DNA of 64,000 bases from Protula sp. h YS-2021 (Eukaryota > Annelida > Polychaeta > Sabellida > Serpulidae). The stretch spans positions 90,169,720-90,233,719 of the forward strand of contig OX457027.1 of the NCBI GenBank assembly GCA_949752745.1. Reading direction: 5' to 3'. This document shows, one piece after another, positions 44,437 to 55,316 of this stretch; position 1 is the stretch's first letter; every line of letters starts with the position of its first letter. A model generated the notes under the pieces. The model saw only the letters and a program-made list of their open reading frames with translations. It did not search any database and was not told the DNA's origin. A program made the translations under genes and the position numbers.

Positions 44437-44540
44437 GACTCTCTCTCACTCACTCTCTCTCTCTCTCTCGCTCTCACTCACTCACTCTCGCTCTCTCACT
44501 CTCTCACTCTCTCTCTCTCTCTCTCTCTCTTTCTCCCTCC

Positions 44541-44602
<62 letters not shown>
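44437..44602. repeat. (CT)n microsatellite
   Basis: About 160 bp of CTCTCT with scattered CA and CC interruptions. Confidence 0.97.
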
Positions 44603-44604
<2 letters not shown>

Positions 44605-45599
44605 GTTAGTTGAATAAATGTGATGTTCTCTCACCCATAGTCAGCAAAACTATACACTGGGAATATTTTTTAAAACGAAACAGAAACAAATATGGGTTGT
44701 CCCTAGATGTGTCAAATTGTTTGCTCACTTCAAAGCTGAGCGTCAAGGGGAACACTGCTTTGATTGCTCCAGACAACAGTTATATCCGCCGAAACTGCTC
44801 ATAAAGTTTTCCTATTTTACTGTAAAATATGGAAGAAGGCTGGTAACAAATAGCGTTTTATTGCATATACGTTATCGACTCTATTATGAATATAGAAAAC
44901 TCTACTTAAACAGCAGGCAAGTTACGTGAAAAGTGAAAAGGCCCCTGGCCTGGGTTGGGTATTAACTAGTTTCTTCTCTTATGTCTTCATTCAAACATCA
45001 CAAGTGTATCGAAAATAAGTACAATTTACATTCTAGTGCCGAGTAAAAATGTCAAATTTGTGAGAAAATGGCGATTTCACACATCAGGAGTTTCTCTTGT
45101 GATGGGTGCATTATGAAGTCCCTGGGGGTAAAGCCAATGAAATGATGAACAAATAGGTTTTGGCATTTAGTACAGAAAAACCCTCATAAAACATTCATGC
45201 GCTCGCCCCCAACAGTACATGTTATCCAAGGCCACCCAACAAACGACTGAGCAGAGTCACAACAGTAGGCGATGGCAGATGCTTGCCCTGTAGGCTCTTT
45301 TAATTTATACTGTATTTATTTTTGGACTTGGGTTGCGTAAAACCGACAGTGGATTTGCGTGTTACGCTTTCAATTAAAGCGCTTAATCACGCCACCAGCT
45401 CCACTCCTCAAGGACTGCGCTTATGCACAAAGTCGCTGACCGCAAGTTATTGCAGCAGAAGCTCCCCACTCCGCGCCTTCCTTCAACTCCTCACATATAC
45501 ACCCACACAGCGGGGGGGGGGGGGCACTTAGTATGAAATGTGTTACCATGAGTGCCCCCCCCAAAAAAAAAAAAAAAAACACATAGAAAGGGGAAAAAT

Positions 45600-45850
45600 T
45601 TTGAGGTAAGACGCGGTCTGCGCGGAGTGCCAGTTTGGTTTGAAAGGTAGGAGGGGGTGGTAATTTTCATTCAGTACTCCGCGTTTCCCGCAGAGGAGGA
45701 GGATATTTCGGGAATGTACCCTTGTTTGGTTAAAAATCATGCATTATTTCAAAATTGGCACACCGCATTCAGGTGTCGCTCTAAAAAGTCATGGACACGC
45801 ATGGTAACAGTTGGGTCCTGAGTGCTCCCCACCCCCCCCCCCCCACCCCT
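45600..45850 (+). repeat. Dispersed repeat family E, copy 1
   Basis: About 200 bp matching 48540-48740 in direct orientation: GGTAATTTTCATT(C/T)AGTA, CCGCGTTTCCC, TTTCAAAATT(G/A)GCA, AAAAGTC(A/C)TGGACA and CATGGTAACGGT/AG, followed by a long poly-C. A shorter relative lies at about 7165-7235 (AAAAAGGCATGGATACGC). Poly-G (45510) and poly-A (45563) runs precede it. Confidence 0.7.
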
Positions 45851-45898
45851 ATCCGGGACACACACATACAGACCGGAATTGGATGCCGAAAACTCTGC

Positions 45899-46505
45899 TC
45901 TTACCAACCCAGCAAACAACCGACGTCTTTTTTGGTTGAAAAAAGGTTGTATTTTGGTCGCGACGACTTCACGACCATATTCTTACCTATTACCCTAAAA
46001 CCCGACTTTATTGCGACGTCCAGGCGACGTCGGTTTTCTGACGTCATTCCGACGTTGCAAAAACGACCAAAAAACGATGAACATTATTATCGGTCACCGG
46101 AAATGGAAGTCATTTTATAAAGAGGAAGAAAAAACGTAATTTTTACATGAAAATTTTAGAATTTTGATGGCGCGTCGGTATTTTTCTTCCTAGATTGTAA
46201 AAATCTACATGGAAAATGCTTTCGTATGTATTTCACAACAGCAGTTGAATAATTAATTATCTATTAATTATATAACTCTAGTCAGTTTCAAGTCGGAATC
46301 CGACATCGGTTCCAATTTCATATACAACCTAAAACCGACTTAATTCCGACGTCGGATTTAGGGCGGAACCCGACGTCATTCTGACGTTGAAAACCCGACG
46401 TCGGTTCCATTTCATATACAACCAAAACCGGCACGTCAGTCCGACGTCGGAAACGTCGGGTCACGACGTCAACCCGACGTCATTCTGGCGTCTTAATGGT
46501 TGCTG
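45899..46505 (+). mobile_element. GACGTC-rich foldback/MITE element, copy 1
   Basis: The left end is CCCAGCAAACAACCGACGTC and the right end, read in reverse, is CCCAGCAACCATTAAGACGC; both start CCCAGCAA. The interior is full of CCGACGTC, AACCCGACGTC and TATATACAACC units in both orientations. The inverted copy is at 48862-49458. It contains no ORF with a known domain. Confidence 0.8.
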
Positions 46506-47139
46506 GGAACAGCTCAGTTGTCCAAAGAAGTGCAGAGCATTTGGCGACGAGAAACTCGACTGCCCCGAAAATGAAAAAAAATAAGAGACCGTTAGCGCAC
46601 AAAGTGACTTTTTTGTTTGTATTGGACCACACAAGACATATTAATCTCACTGATAAAAAAAATCTAAAAAGAAAAAAAATACTCCTGGCTGATGGACGAG
46701 GCTTCATTTCAGTAGCGCTCAAATGAACTGGTGTTCAATCGCGTGGGAGGTAAAAGTGATGTGGACATACACCGGAAGTCTCACAAAAAATACTAAATGT
46801 GCTATTCGGTTTCCCGTGTCGATATTAATGCGGTTTAAAAATGATCACTGAAACTTTGTATAGGCTGCTTTACATTAGTGTCTGAGAGTTGATCTTTTGT
46901 TTTGTATTAAGGTTTAAATGGTGACCTAAATGTTATATAAATGCCCTAGAACTTGGCTTAATTTTAGGCTTGCCCTGTATTAGATGAACATTGCAATGTC
47001 TTCATTTCATAAATGCAAACAATTATGACGCCAGACGGTGTTTGGATTATCAACATATTTTTATCGGCGTAGAATATTGTGATATCACATAAGATTTTAA
47101 ATTTGTTTACTGATTGAGAACCACTGGGATAAAGTGAAT

Positions 47140-47180
47140 ATGGTCTTATTTATTTATTTATTTATTTCTTATTATTATTA

Positions 47181-47212
<32 letters not shown>

Positions 47213-47215
47213 TGA
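47140..47215. repeat. (TTTA)n/(TTA)n microsatellite
   Basis: TTTA units followed by ATT units, about 70 bp. The flanking 46510-47330 is AT-rich with nothing recognised. Confidence 0.9.
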
Positions 47216-47334
47216 ACTCCTACTATATCTGTAGCTTTAAAATCCTGTTGTAGCTCTGTACACTGTACATTTCAGCCTCTACAGCGCTAACAAAAACTAG
47301 TCCTGTTTTTCACCCAGATTTTCTTTAAACTGAT

Positions 47335-47490
47335 CCGGGGTGAGGGACCGCTTCACAGCGTTCCTGTGGGGTGCGAGACCACTTCACAGCGTTCCTGGGG
47401 TGAGGGGGAATTCACAGCGCATTTTGGGATAGTGCGCAAAAGACGACAAACCCGAGGGCGTGTTTTGCGAATGTATGCCTGGCCCAATTT
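47335..47490 (-). repeat. Inverted 2-unit relative of the 31-bp array and its flank
   Basis: On the minus strand this reads the flank AACACGCCCTCGGGTTTGTC, CCCAAAATGCGCTGTGAATT, then only two to three CCCCACAGGAACGCTGTGAA units. It is the same layout as the start of the 41.6 kb array. Confidence 0.85.
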
Positions 47491-48183
47491 CTTTATTTTT
47501 GAAAATATCAGTGACCCTGCATTGGAAAAACTCTAGTTGCGTTGTTTTCTGAAAATATGGTTTAATGTTTTTGTATAAAACGTCAACATGGAATCAGATT
47601 TATGTCATAACTTATGAGTTGCTACTTTGGAGCGCTTGCAGTGTTCAGTGTAAGGAAATGCGAACGCCGAAGGCCCGCGCGGAAAGAGGTCAGGATAACG
47701 TCTGTTATGTTTTCAGTACCATTTTGAGTGCCATTTTCAATACTTTTTCTGGCTTCCAGACAAATATTTTTCCTCGCCTAAGCAACTGAACCAGGTGAGT
47801 GTAAAGGATTATTGCCTCTATGCGCCTTATCTTTTGCCTTGGGGTAGTTCCTCATAACAAGAAAATTCCCACAGAAACGGATTATAGGCGCAACCGTACA
47901 GCGTACTGTAAATTAATGTAGGATTTTTGGTTAATATATTCTCGTGGATCAAGAAATATTTCAAATTAAACTGCTCATTTGACTTAAATTAAACAAAACA
48001 GTTTTTGTATATTTTAGAATGTATGATCTTATTTCTTTCTGGACCATCACTTTGATTGTAACAAAGTAAACACAGAGAGAAAACAACTTGCAGTTGTTTG
48101 CACTAAACAACACTTGGCCCACTATACCGTGTAACCATGGCACCAAACCAGCTTCTCCTAATATCGCTCATTATAGAGTTTTT

Positions 48184-48268
<85 letters not shown>
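48184..48268. repeat. (CT)n microsatellite, perfect
   Basis: About 42 uninterrupted CT units. The Leu-Ser and Arg-Glu frames across it are artefacts. Confidence 0.98.
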
Positions 48269-48271
<3 letters not shown>

Positions 48272-48529
48272 ATTTTATCAACTTGCACATGCAGTGTAAA
48301 TGAGCATCTAACCAAATGGTTAACACTGTACAACTTCGTTTTTCTGACGTTAGTACAAGTTGTTCTGCCTACTGTAAAACGTCAATTTCCGAAGACGTTG
48401 TTTTAAGCTGCAAGACCCAGTTATCTGGTGATAAATTGGGGGGAAACCCGGAAAAATTAACATTAAGTGTAGTGCAAAATTTTATTTGTTATGGGGGAGT
48501 CGTTCATTGTTAACGCGATGGACCCAGGG

Positions 48530-48740
48530 GTTGTAATTTCGTTACAAATTGGGGGGGGGGGGTAATTTTCATTTAGTACCCCGCGTTTCCCACCAAAAAG
48601 GTTATTTCGGAATTTCACTCCGCAATTGGTTAAAAAAGGGAATATTGTTTCAAAATTAGCAATCCGCGTTTAGGGGTCGTTTTAAAAAGTCCTGGACACA
48701 TGGTAACGGTACACAAGTGCCCCCCCCCCCACCCCGCACC
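48530..48740 (+). repeat. Dispersed repeat family E, copy 2
   Basis: Matches 45600-45850 in direct orientation and, like it, ends in a poly-C run. A GC-richer 130-bp stretch follows (48745-48865) with an open frame reading FPTSWAPKLTGGWFARDMST; I do not recognise it. Confidence 0.7.
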
Positions 48741-48861
48741 CCGGGCGCTGAATTCGTATTTCCAACTTCGTGGGCCCCGAAGCTAACCGGCGGTTGGTTT
48801 GCGAGGGACATGAGCACCAACATCAACTTAGGGAACAGCAATGGTTACCTCTTCATCACAA

Positions 48862-49458
48862 CCCAACGAACATTAAGACGTCAGAATGACGTCGGGTCGA
48901 CGTCGTGACCCGACGTTTCCGACGTCGGACTGACGTGCCGGTTTTGGTTGTATATGAAGTGAAACCGACGTCGGGTTTTTAACGTCAGAATGACGTCGGG
49001 TTCCGACCTAAATCCGATGTCGGAATTAAGTCGGTTTTAGGTTGTATATGAAATTGGAACCGAGTCGGATTCCGACCTGAAACAGACTAGAGTTATACAA
49101 TTAATAGATAATTAATCATTCAACTGCTGTTGTGAAATACATACGAAAGCATTTTCCATGTACATTTTTACAATCGAGGAAGAAAAATACCGACGCGCCA
49201 TCAAAATTCTAAAATTTTCATGTAAAAATTACGTTTTTTCTTCCTGTTTTTCAAAATGACTTCCATTTCCGGTTAGCGATACTAATGTTCATCGCTTTTT
49301 GGTCGTTTTTGCAACGCCGGAATGACGTCAGAAAACGTCGAGGCGACGTCGGAATAAAGTTGGGTTTTTGGGTAATAGGTCTGAATATGGTTGTGAAGTC
49401 GTCGCGACCAAAATACAACCTTTTTTCAACCAAAAAAGACGTCGGTTGTTTGCTGGGT
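48862..49458 (-). mobile_element. GACGTC-rich foldback/MITE element, copy 2 (inverted)
   Basis: It reads as the reverse complement of 45899-46505 along nearly its whole length, including GGTTGTATTTTGGTCGCGAC, the central AATTAATTATCTATTAATTG-like palindrome and the CCCAGCAAACAACCGACGTC end. The two copies form a roughly 600-bp inverted repeat with a 2.4 kb loop. Confidence 0.85.
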
Positions 49459-49463
49459 TAAAA

Positions 49464-52100
49464 TTCTAAATTATCATTATTTTTTTTTTAACAAGAAAAA
49501 AAGTGAGTTTGCATAGTGTACTACGTTAATTGGTACTGTTTCTGCGATTTTTACAGAATTCCTAACCAATTCTCACCAGTGATTCCAAACAGGCCGCTGC
49601 TAAAGAACTGAAGCTTTTTGTTCCTTTATGCCATAAAAAAGTGTGAATTTAAGAATCAGTGTAGAAGTGTGATTTTACCTCTCGTTCCTTGCTGCCCACA
49701 AATGAGCTCCAGTCAAAGCGCCCTTAACTGTGACGTCATAATACACGCAGTCAAGGTTCGCTATATTCTTATTTAACTCGTTTTTTCTTCTTCTGGATTT
49801 CAGCATTGGAAAGAAAATAAAATAACGTAAGTCACTGAAAATATAATGGGTGATTATGATGCAAGAAGTGTTATCTTGGCGAATTACAAAATGAAATAAA
49901 TTTCTCATTTCTCTCCGCTTATCAATGGGAGGAAAACAAGAATACGACCGATTTATATTGTTTCTGTGATCTTGAAATGTGTGTTATCGTGGTAGATCTC
50001 AGTATAATGTGCATGCAACGCTTGTGAGTGTGCCGCATGTGCTTCTGCCAGAGTATCAGCCAATCGTCACCAAGCAGGGAGGATAGTAGCACTGATGCTA
50101 GGTTGTTCTGCTGATTTATGTCATACATCAGTTCTAGGATACAGCATCTGATTGAGATTGTTTTTAAAAAAATAATGTAAACATACTGATTTTATATATG
50201 TAAATAAATGACGGCTCGAAATGTGAACAAAAATATTTTGCTTATTTGTGTGTTAAAATAGTTGAGCATCTTAGGATATCCTCAAGGATATATATAATCC
50301 GTGAAAAATATGAACCAGCAGAGGCAGAGTCGCAAACAGCTTGTGTGCTACTTCGTAGCAGGAACAAAAAATAAATAAATAAATAAAGGTCTGATTGCGT
50401 GAAACGGGCAGTGCTATACCCAGGTAGTTCGTGACAAAAAAACTATTATTTTTAGCTAGAGTTCGGAACAGTTCGTGTCCGAGAGTGGCAATTTCAGGTT
50501 GTTATTTGTATTGGTGAATTTATATAATGGCTAATGTTGTCAACAATTTCAAGTAAATAAATTCACTTAAGGTGCGAGAATATGTGTAATTTTTAAACTC
50601 AGTAAGAAAAAAAATAAAATATTTTAAACAAGAAATAAGTGTGGCTTTTAAGGAACCGAAACGTATTAAGCGCAGCAATGGTACAACAGCTGATTTGATA
50701 CTTGGGGCAAACGTGCACTTTACGGATAGGGCAAATCGTTTATAAATTTATAAATGTTTGATAATTTAGGACGGAAAAAAAAATCAATCAAATGAGTGCA
50801 GAAACTTAAGAAATTGCACCTTTTTGTGATACAGTTGTTATTTCACAAAGCTTCGGTTAGGGTTTACTAACATGTGATGGAAAGTGCATTTAACGAGTAA
50901 CATATACCCCCCCCCCCCCCACCAGCACCACCACCACAAATGGGGTAATCTTACAAATAGAACCACTTCTCAATAGTTCCGTTCTGGGAAACTTTCATTA
51001 TGAACCAGCCTGAATATTTTTGTCAGTTTGGTTTCTCCCGATTGGTTGTCCTTTTTCCTGGGTTCTGCTGTATCAGCGGATCTGTCAAATCCGCGACTTT
51101 GCAAAGTCGCTGAAGTTTTTCAGCGGATCTAACAAATCTGATAATTTATAAACAATTAACTGAAGACGTAACAGTCTGCTCTTTGTCGCTATACATTAAA
51201 GCAAAATAAAATAGCTTTATCTCAGAGCAACATATCAAAATATACCAAATAAACCCAAGAACTATACAAATTAAGGACAAGAAAATTAGTATTTTTTCTC
51301 ATCCATATTTTCTAATTGACAAGGCTGTCTGGCAATCTTTTCTCTTTTTTACATGAAAAAATAGACACAGCCAGGAATATTGTCGTTGACCCGCTATCAG
51401 CCTTTTTTTTTTTTTTTTTTTTTTGTATTAGGTATGACTTTATGGCTAATTAAATGTTCTTATCAACTAACTCTTTTAAATCACTTGTGGATATGTTTGT
51501 TATTTGTGCTATATTTAAAATGTTCACTATTTGAAATATGTGAGTGCTGAGAGCAACACAATTAAGCTATATTTGCCCTGGGAACGTGCAATTGTGGTAC
51601 CTGCGCTGCCTTCCGTGCCAGTTTCTCATTTCCTTTCTTTCTTTTATTTATTTATTACATTCGGATGATTTCTCTCTTTGATTTCTCCGGCAACGCCATT
51701 TTTCTTTTTTCTTTTTTTGTCGGCGGATGAGGGACAAGATTTTCCCTTCACCTGAAACATCGTGGTAAAAGTGATAAATGACTTAAGTATTCAAGTATTC
51801 AATGAAAAGAAAAGTCAGCAGATTCATTGTCGTGAAAAAAGTGTTCGTTGAAGTGGTAATACTTCACAAAGATTGTGAAGCAGTTTGCACTCAGAAGGCA
51901 ACTAAGATCCAGTGTTAATACAGGAGAATCCCGGGTTAGGACCAGCCCGCGAATGGGACCACCTCACAAATAGAACCACTTTCAAGAGATAGTCCCTATC
52001 AAAAGTGCCCGTTCTCTAAAGATTAGACAGATATAACTGAAAAAATCCCGCAAAACCTTCTGGTTTGATAGACCCGCTGTAACACACATATAAAAGATTA
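49464..52100. other. AT-rich interval without recognised genes
   Basis: It holds poly-C at 50907-50921, poly-T at 51403-51424, small palindromes (CGACTTTGCAAAGTCG at about 51093, AGCGGATCT repeats at 51076 and 51121), and a shared CAAATAGAACCACTT motif at about 50954 and 51966 that may mark a relic element. I see no coding signal. Confidence 0.6.
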
Positions 52101-52104
52101 TATG

Positions 52105-53040
52105 CAATATGGAATCCGCGACATCTCGCCTCTGGACATCTGGCATCCGGACATCTCGCATCCGACAACTCGCATCTGGACATCTCGCATCCGTGATTTT
52201 TTGCTTGATTTATCATTGTGTTTTGGCGGTGGGGGGTGGGGGTAGGTGGTTTTCATTTTATTTAGTGTATTTTGACACTTTACTTTTACTACGATTTGTC
52301 ATGGTCTTTTTTGGGTGGTGGAATAAAATTTTATGTAGTGTGTTTTGAAACTGTATGCTACTACGTAGAATGAATAACATTTTCTCGATGCATCAGATTT
52401 TATTCTAATTTACCACTAAACAGCAATCATCTATCGACATCACATGTTTACTGCTAGGATCGACTAAAAACTGAACATACTGTCAAAATAAAGCTTAGGT
52501 TTGCCCCGAATACTTTCGATGAATTCCATTCTAATTTTACTATTCAACAGCAAAACCCATGGTTTTGGACTTCAATATCTTCCCTTTATATACCCTACCT
52601 TAAGGGATGTGGATTCGTGACTACATCTCACCCGCCGCATTTCGAGGGATTAGCATATGTGGATTCGCGCTGCACCGAACGTTGAACTACTCACTATGGC
52701 ATTCACTGAGTACAAATGTAAGTCTAACTCTTGAATTACTCCGTAAACGGAATTACTCCGTTTTTTCAGTTAATTTACTCAAATAACTTGCGTTTTGGAA
52801 ACCCCTGTTAATATCGTCAAGCACAAAATCTCAGCTTATAATTTATTTTTACTCAAATAACTTACGTTTTGAAAACCCCTGTAATTTATTTTCTGTATGA
52901 AGTTTCCCAAACACAGTGTTAAAGTTCCCCCTTAAAAGCAGACCAAAATCACTTTTGGATGCGAAATGTCCAGATGCGAGATGTCAAGATGCGAGTTGTC
53001 AGATGCGAGATGTCCAGATGCGAGATGTCTGGATACCGCA
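52105..53040. mobile_element. Foldback element D (iterated GGACATCTCGCATCC ends)
   Basis: The left end (52110-52195) has six copies of (G/T)GACATCTCGCATC(C/T). The right end (52958-53035) has five or six copies of the complement GATGCGAGATGTCCA. Outer flanks GCAATATGGAATCC and GGATACCGCAATATG-type sequences are also related. The 760-bp centre has an internal AATTACTCCGTTT repeat and ACTCAAATAACTT(G/A)CGTTTTG duplicated at about 52778 and 52852. No ORF. Confidence 0.8.
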
Positions 53041-53332
53041 ATATGAGCCATTAACAAAGGTTCTATTGCCTTATTATGAGTCAAGGCTAAGGCATTTCTA
53101 CCATTTATGACAATGTTGACTTAAAGGTCAACATTTCCTGATTACCAATAATACTTCGTGCTGATTCAAAATAAGTCAATGGCCGCTAAATATGTAACTT
53201 TTTATGAAAAAAAAAATGCCTGAATTTTTCTTCGCGTCTTTTGTGTACACTTTTCCTATACTATTTTTTTTTTATTAATATAACATGACATCGCGTATGT
53301 TCTCATGGTCTTGACGTGGCGTTACGTTTTAG

Positions 53333-55316
53333 GAAAGTGAAGAAGAATGACAGTGATACAGCGCCACACAAGCAATTTGCTCTCCATGCCACTGCGCGGC
53401 GGGGGGAATTTGTAATTTGCTATGACGAGCTGGATAAGCGACTGATTCGTAATGTGGATAAAATGACAGAGAGGATGGAAACCAGTAATAATGACGGAAA
53501 TAAATACGCCAGTTTGATGCAGTTATTAACTCGTTTATTGCTCTTTGCGCAATGTTTTGCAGTTGGGCAGGCGTATGGTAAGTGCCCCATTACTGTTAAT
53601 TCTTTTCATTAAATGCCATTAGTCTTCCCGCAGGGAAAATGGTTTGACACACAGTTATATGTGCTCGTAGTGCGTACGTGGAGGTGCAAGTTACAAATAG
53701 GCATATTTCCCTGCATATCATGTATTAGAGATAATCCATCCGGAAAAATATTCATTTCAATGAAGAAAATTTCCCCTTTAAATACTTATTTAATAGCTCC
53801 TTTCCTTAACCATTTTTGTTTTGATATCCTAAAAACCACTAACAAAAAAATGGAAAAAAATCATTTTTTACTTATTCTCGGTATGAAGTAGATAAGTGGT
53901 CATTTTGAGCATCAAATCGACCAATAATGACGTCGCAACGACATCACACTGACGTTTCATTTTGTCCGAGCCGACATTGGCTTTGCAGTGGCACTGCTCA
54001 CTTTTTGCTTAATTCAACAACTGGCATCTTGTTGGTTCTCCTGATAAAAGTGTTACTATTTACGACGTGAACATGAAACTGAGCTATAATACCAGCCCAA
54101 ACGTATGCAATGAAGAGTGTCCTTACCTTCTGATAAAGCACAAATATTGTCTCGTGCTGGGATCTAAATCGAGGCTAGAAGTTTTCTCAAATTTATTTTA
54201 TCATCGGTTTGTACAAAAGTCAGTCATGTCAGTTTCCGTTTGGCTATTCGGTTGTAAATAAGTATTTAAAGAGTAAATTTGCATTGCTTCCCTGCGTTAA
54301 TATAATCCTTGGATAATTCGGACACATCCCTATTCCGGACACCGGACAGAATTTTTAGACAAAGTCGCAGGTTTTGCTGTATGAATAACCCGTGTAATTC
54401 GGACAAGGAATTGCGTAATCTCTGAGTGTTGTTTGCGTATCTTTCAATAAAATTGTGCCGCAACAAATATGACCTTTTCCATTCAAATTTCGGATTAACT
54501 GGATACTGTTATGAATCGAAATTGAAAATGGAGAGAAAAAGGAAAACATAATTGTGTACATCTTGTTGAAAGAGCTGCTGGGAAATTTTGTACTATAGAG
54601 ACCCTCTCCCCTTCCTCAATTTCTTCACTATTAGGCGTGGGGTGATTGGATCGGGTTTTTTTTAAGACGGGGATTACTACTCGAGGAATATAGTTCCGTT
54701 CTATAAACTTAGCGGGCCGTGACATCCGCGGATCACTCCAATTGATCACTCAGTTTAATTTTAAAACATTAATGGCATTAGTTGCTAATCTCATAATATA
54801 TTTGGAAACTGGGTGGGGGGAGGTCAGGGGTCGGGGCAGATTGCCTACCAACAATAGTTAGTCAGAAGTAAATCAAGCTATTATCCGTGAACCTGGACAA
54901 CCTAATCCGGACACCTTGCTAATTCGGACAAATTTTGGCAGTCCCAGCGCTGTCCAGATTAACCAGGTTTTACTGAATTTTGAAATATTGGAATCTTATC
55001 TCACGGCTTCGCGTTCACAAATGAACATGGATTGTTATGTTTACTGGGAACATTACAATAAAGACTATTTGATTTCAGAATGCATTCGCAGCTGTGGATA
55101 TCCTAAAACCACTCTCTACACGACTCCGGATAATCCGGAGTGCTTGCTCAGGCTTCCGGATAACCCTGGCCAGTTTGAGCCCATGCCATGCCAGTTAGAG
55201 GTTCTCACCAACTGCAGCAGAGCGTGTCACTTGGAGCTGGAGTTTGTGCAGTTTACAAAGCAGCCGTGTGACTCAGGGGTGCTTGTGTACACCGACCAGT
55301 GCCATCATTTACAAGA
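53333..55316 (+). CDS. Secreted cysteine-rich protein, two exons of an incomplete gene
   Basis: Exon A, 53333-53577 (acceptor TTACGTTTTAG, donor GTAAGT), encodes a signal-peptide-like stretch, MQLLTRLLLFAQCFAVGQAY. Exon B, 55079-55316 (acceptor GACTATTTGATTTCAG, donor GTAAGT), encodes CIRSCGYP, then PECLLRLPDN, PCQLEVLTNCSRACHLELE, QPCDSG and YTDQCHHLQ. Eight cysteines fall in 79 residues. Phases fit exactly (G|AA gives Glu). The translation start may be the Met in MQLL or an upstream in-frame Met. The chain leaves exon B in phase 2, so more exons lie downstream; I could not find them up to 64000. NCSRAC is an N-glycosylation sequon and faintly like a thrombospondin repeat, but the tryptophans are missing. 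The product is an extracellular disulphide-rich protein of unknown family. Confidence 0.5.
54300..54978. mobile_element. Relic of a pogo/Tigger-like DNA element in the intron
   Basis: The left end carries GGATAATTCGGACA, TATTCCGGACACCGGACA and GTAATTCGGACAAGG. The right end carries CTAATCCGGACACC, CTAATTCGGACAAATTTT and CTGTCCAGATTAACCAGG in the same GGACA vocabulary. Such GGTTAATCCGGACA-like termini are typical of pogo/Tigger elements. No transposase is present. It ends about 100 bp before the exon B acceptor. Confidence 0.5.

Noticed and set aside
44342..44617. 91-codon Ser/Leu-rich frame
   Set aside because: Created by the (CT)n microsatellite.
48088..48406. Frames of 71-89 codons on both strands
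   Set aside because: Created by a perfect (CT)n run giving Leu-Ser and Arg-Glu repeats.
54916..55078. N-terminal part of the 134-codon frame before exon B
   Set aside because: It reads through the right end of the Tigger-like relic; the strong acceptor at 55078 and phase match to 53577 show that only 55079 onward is exonic.
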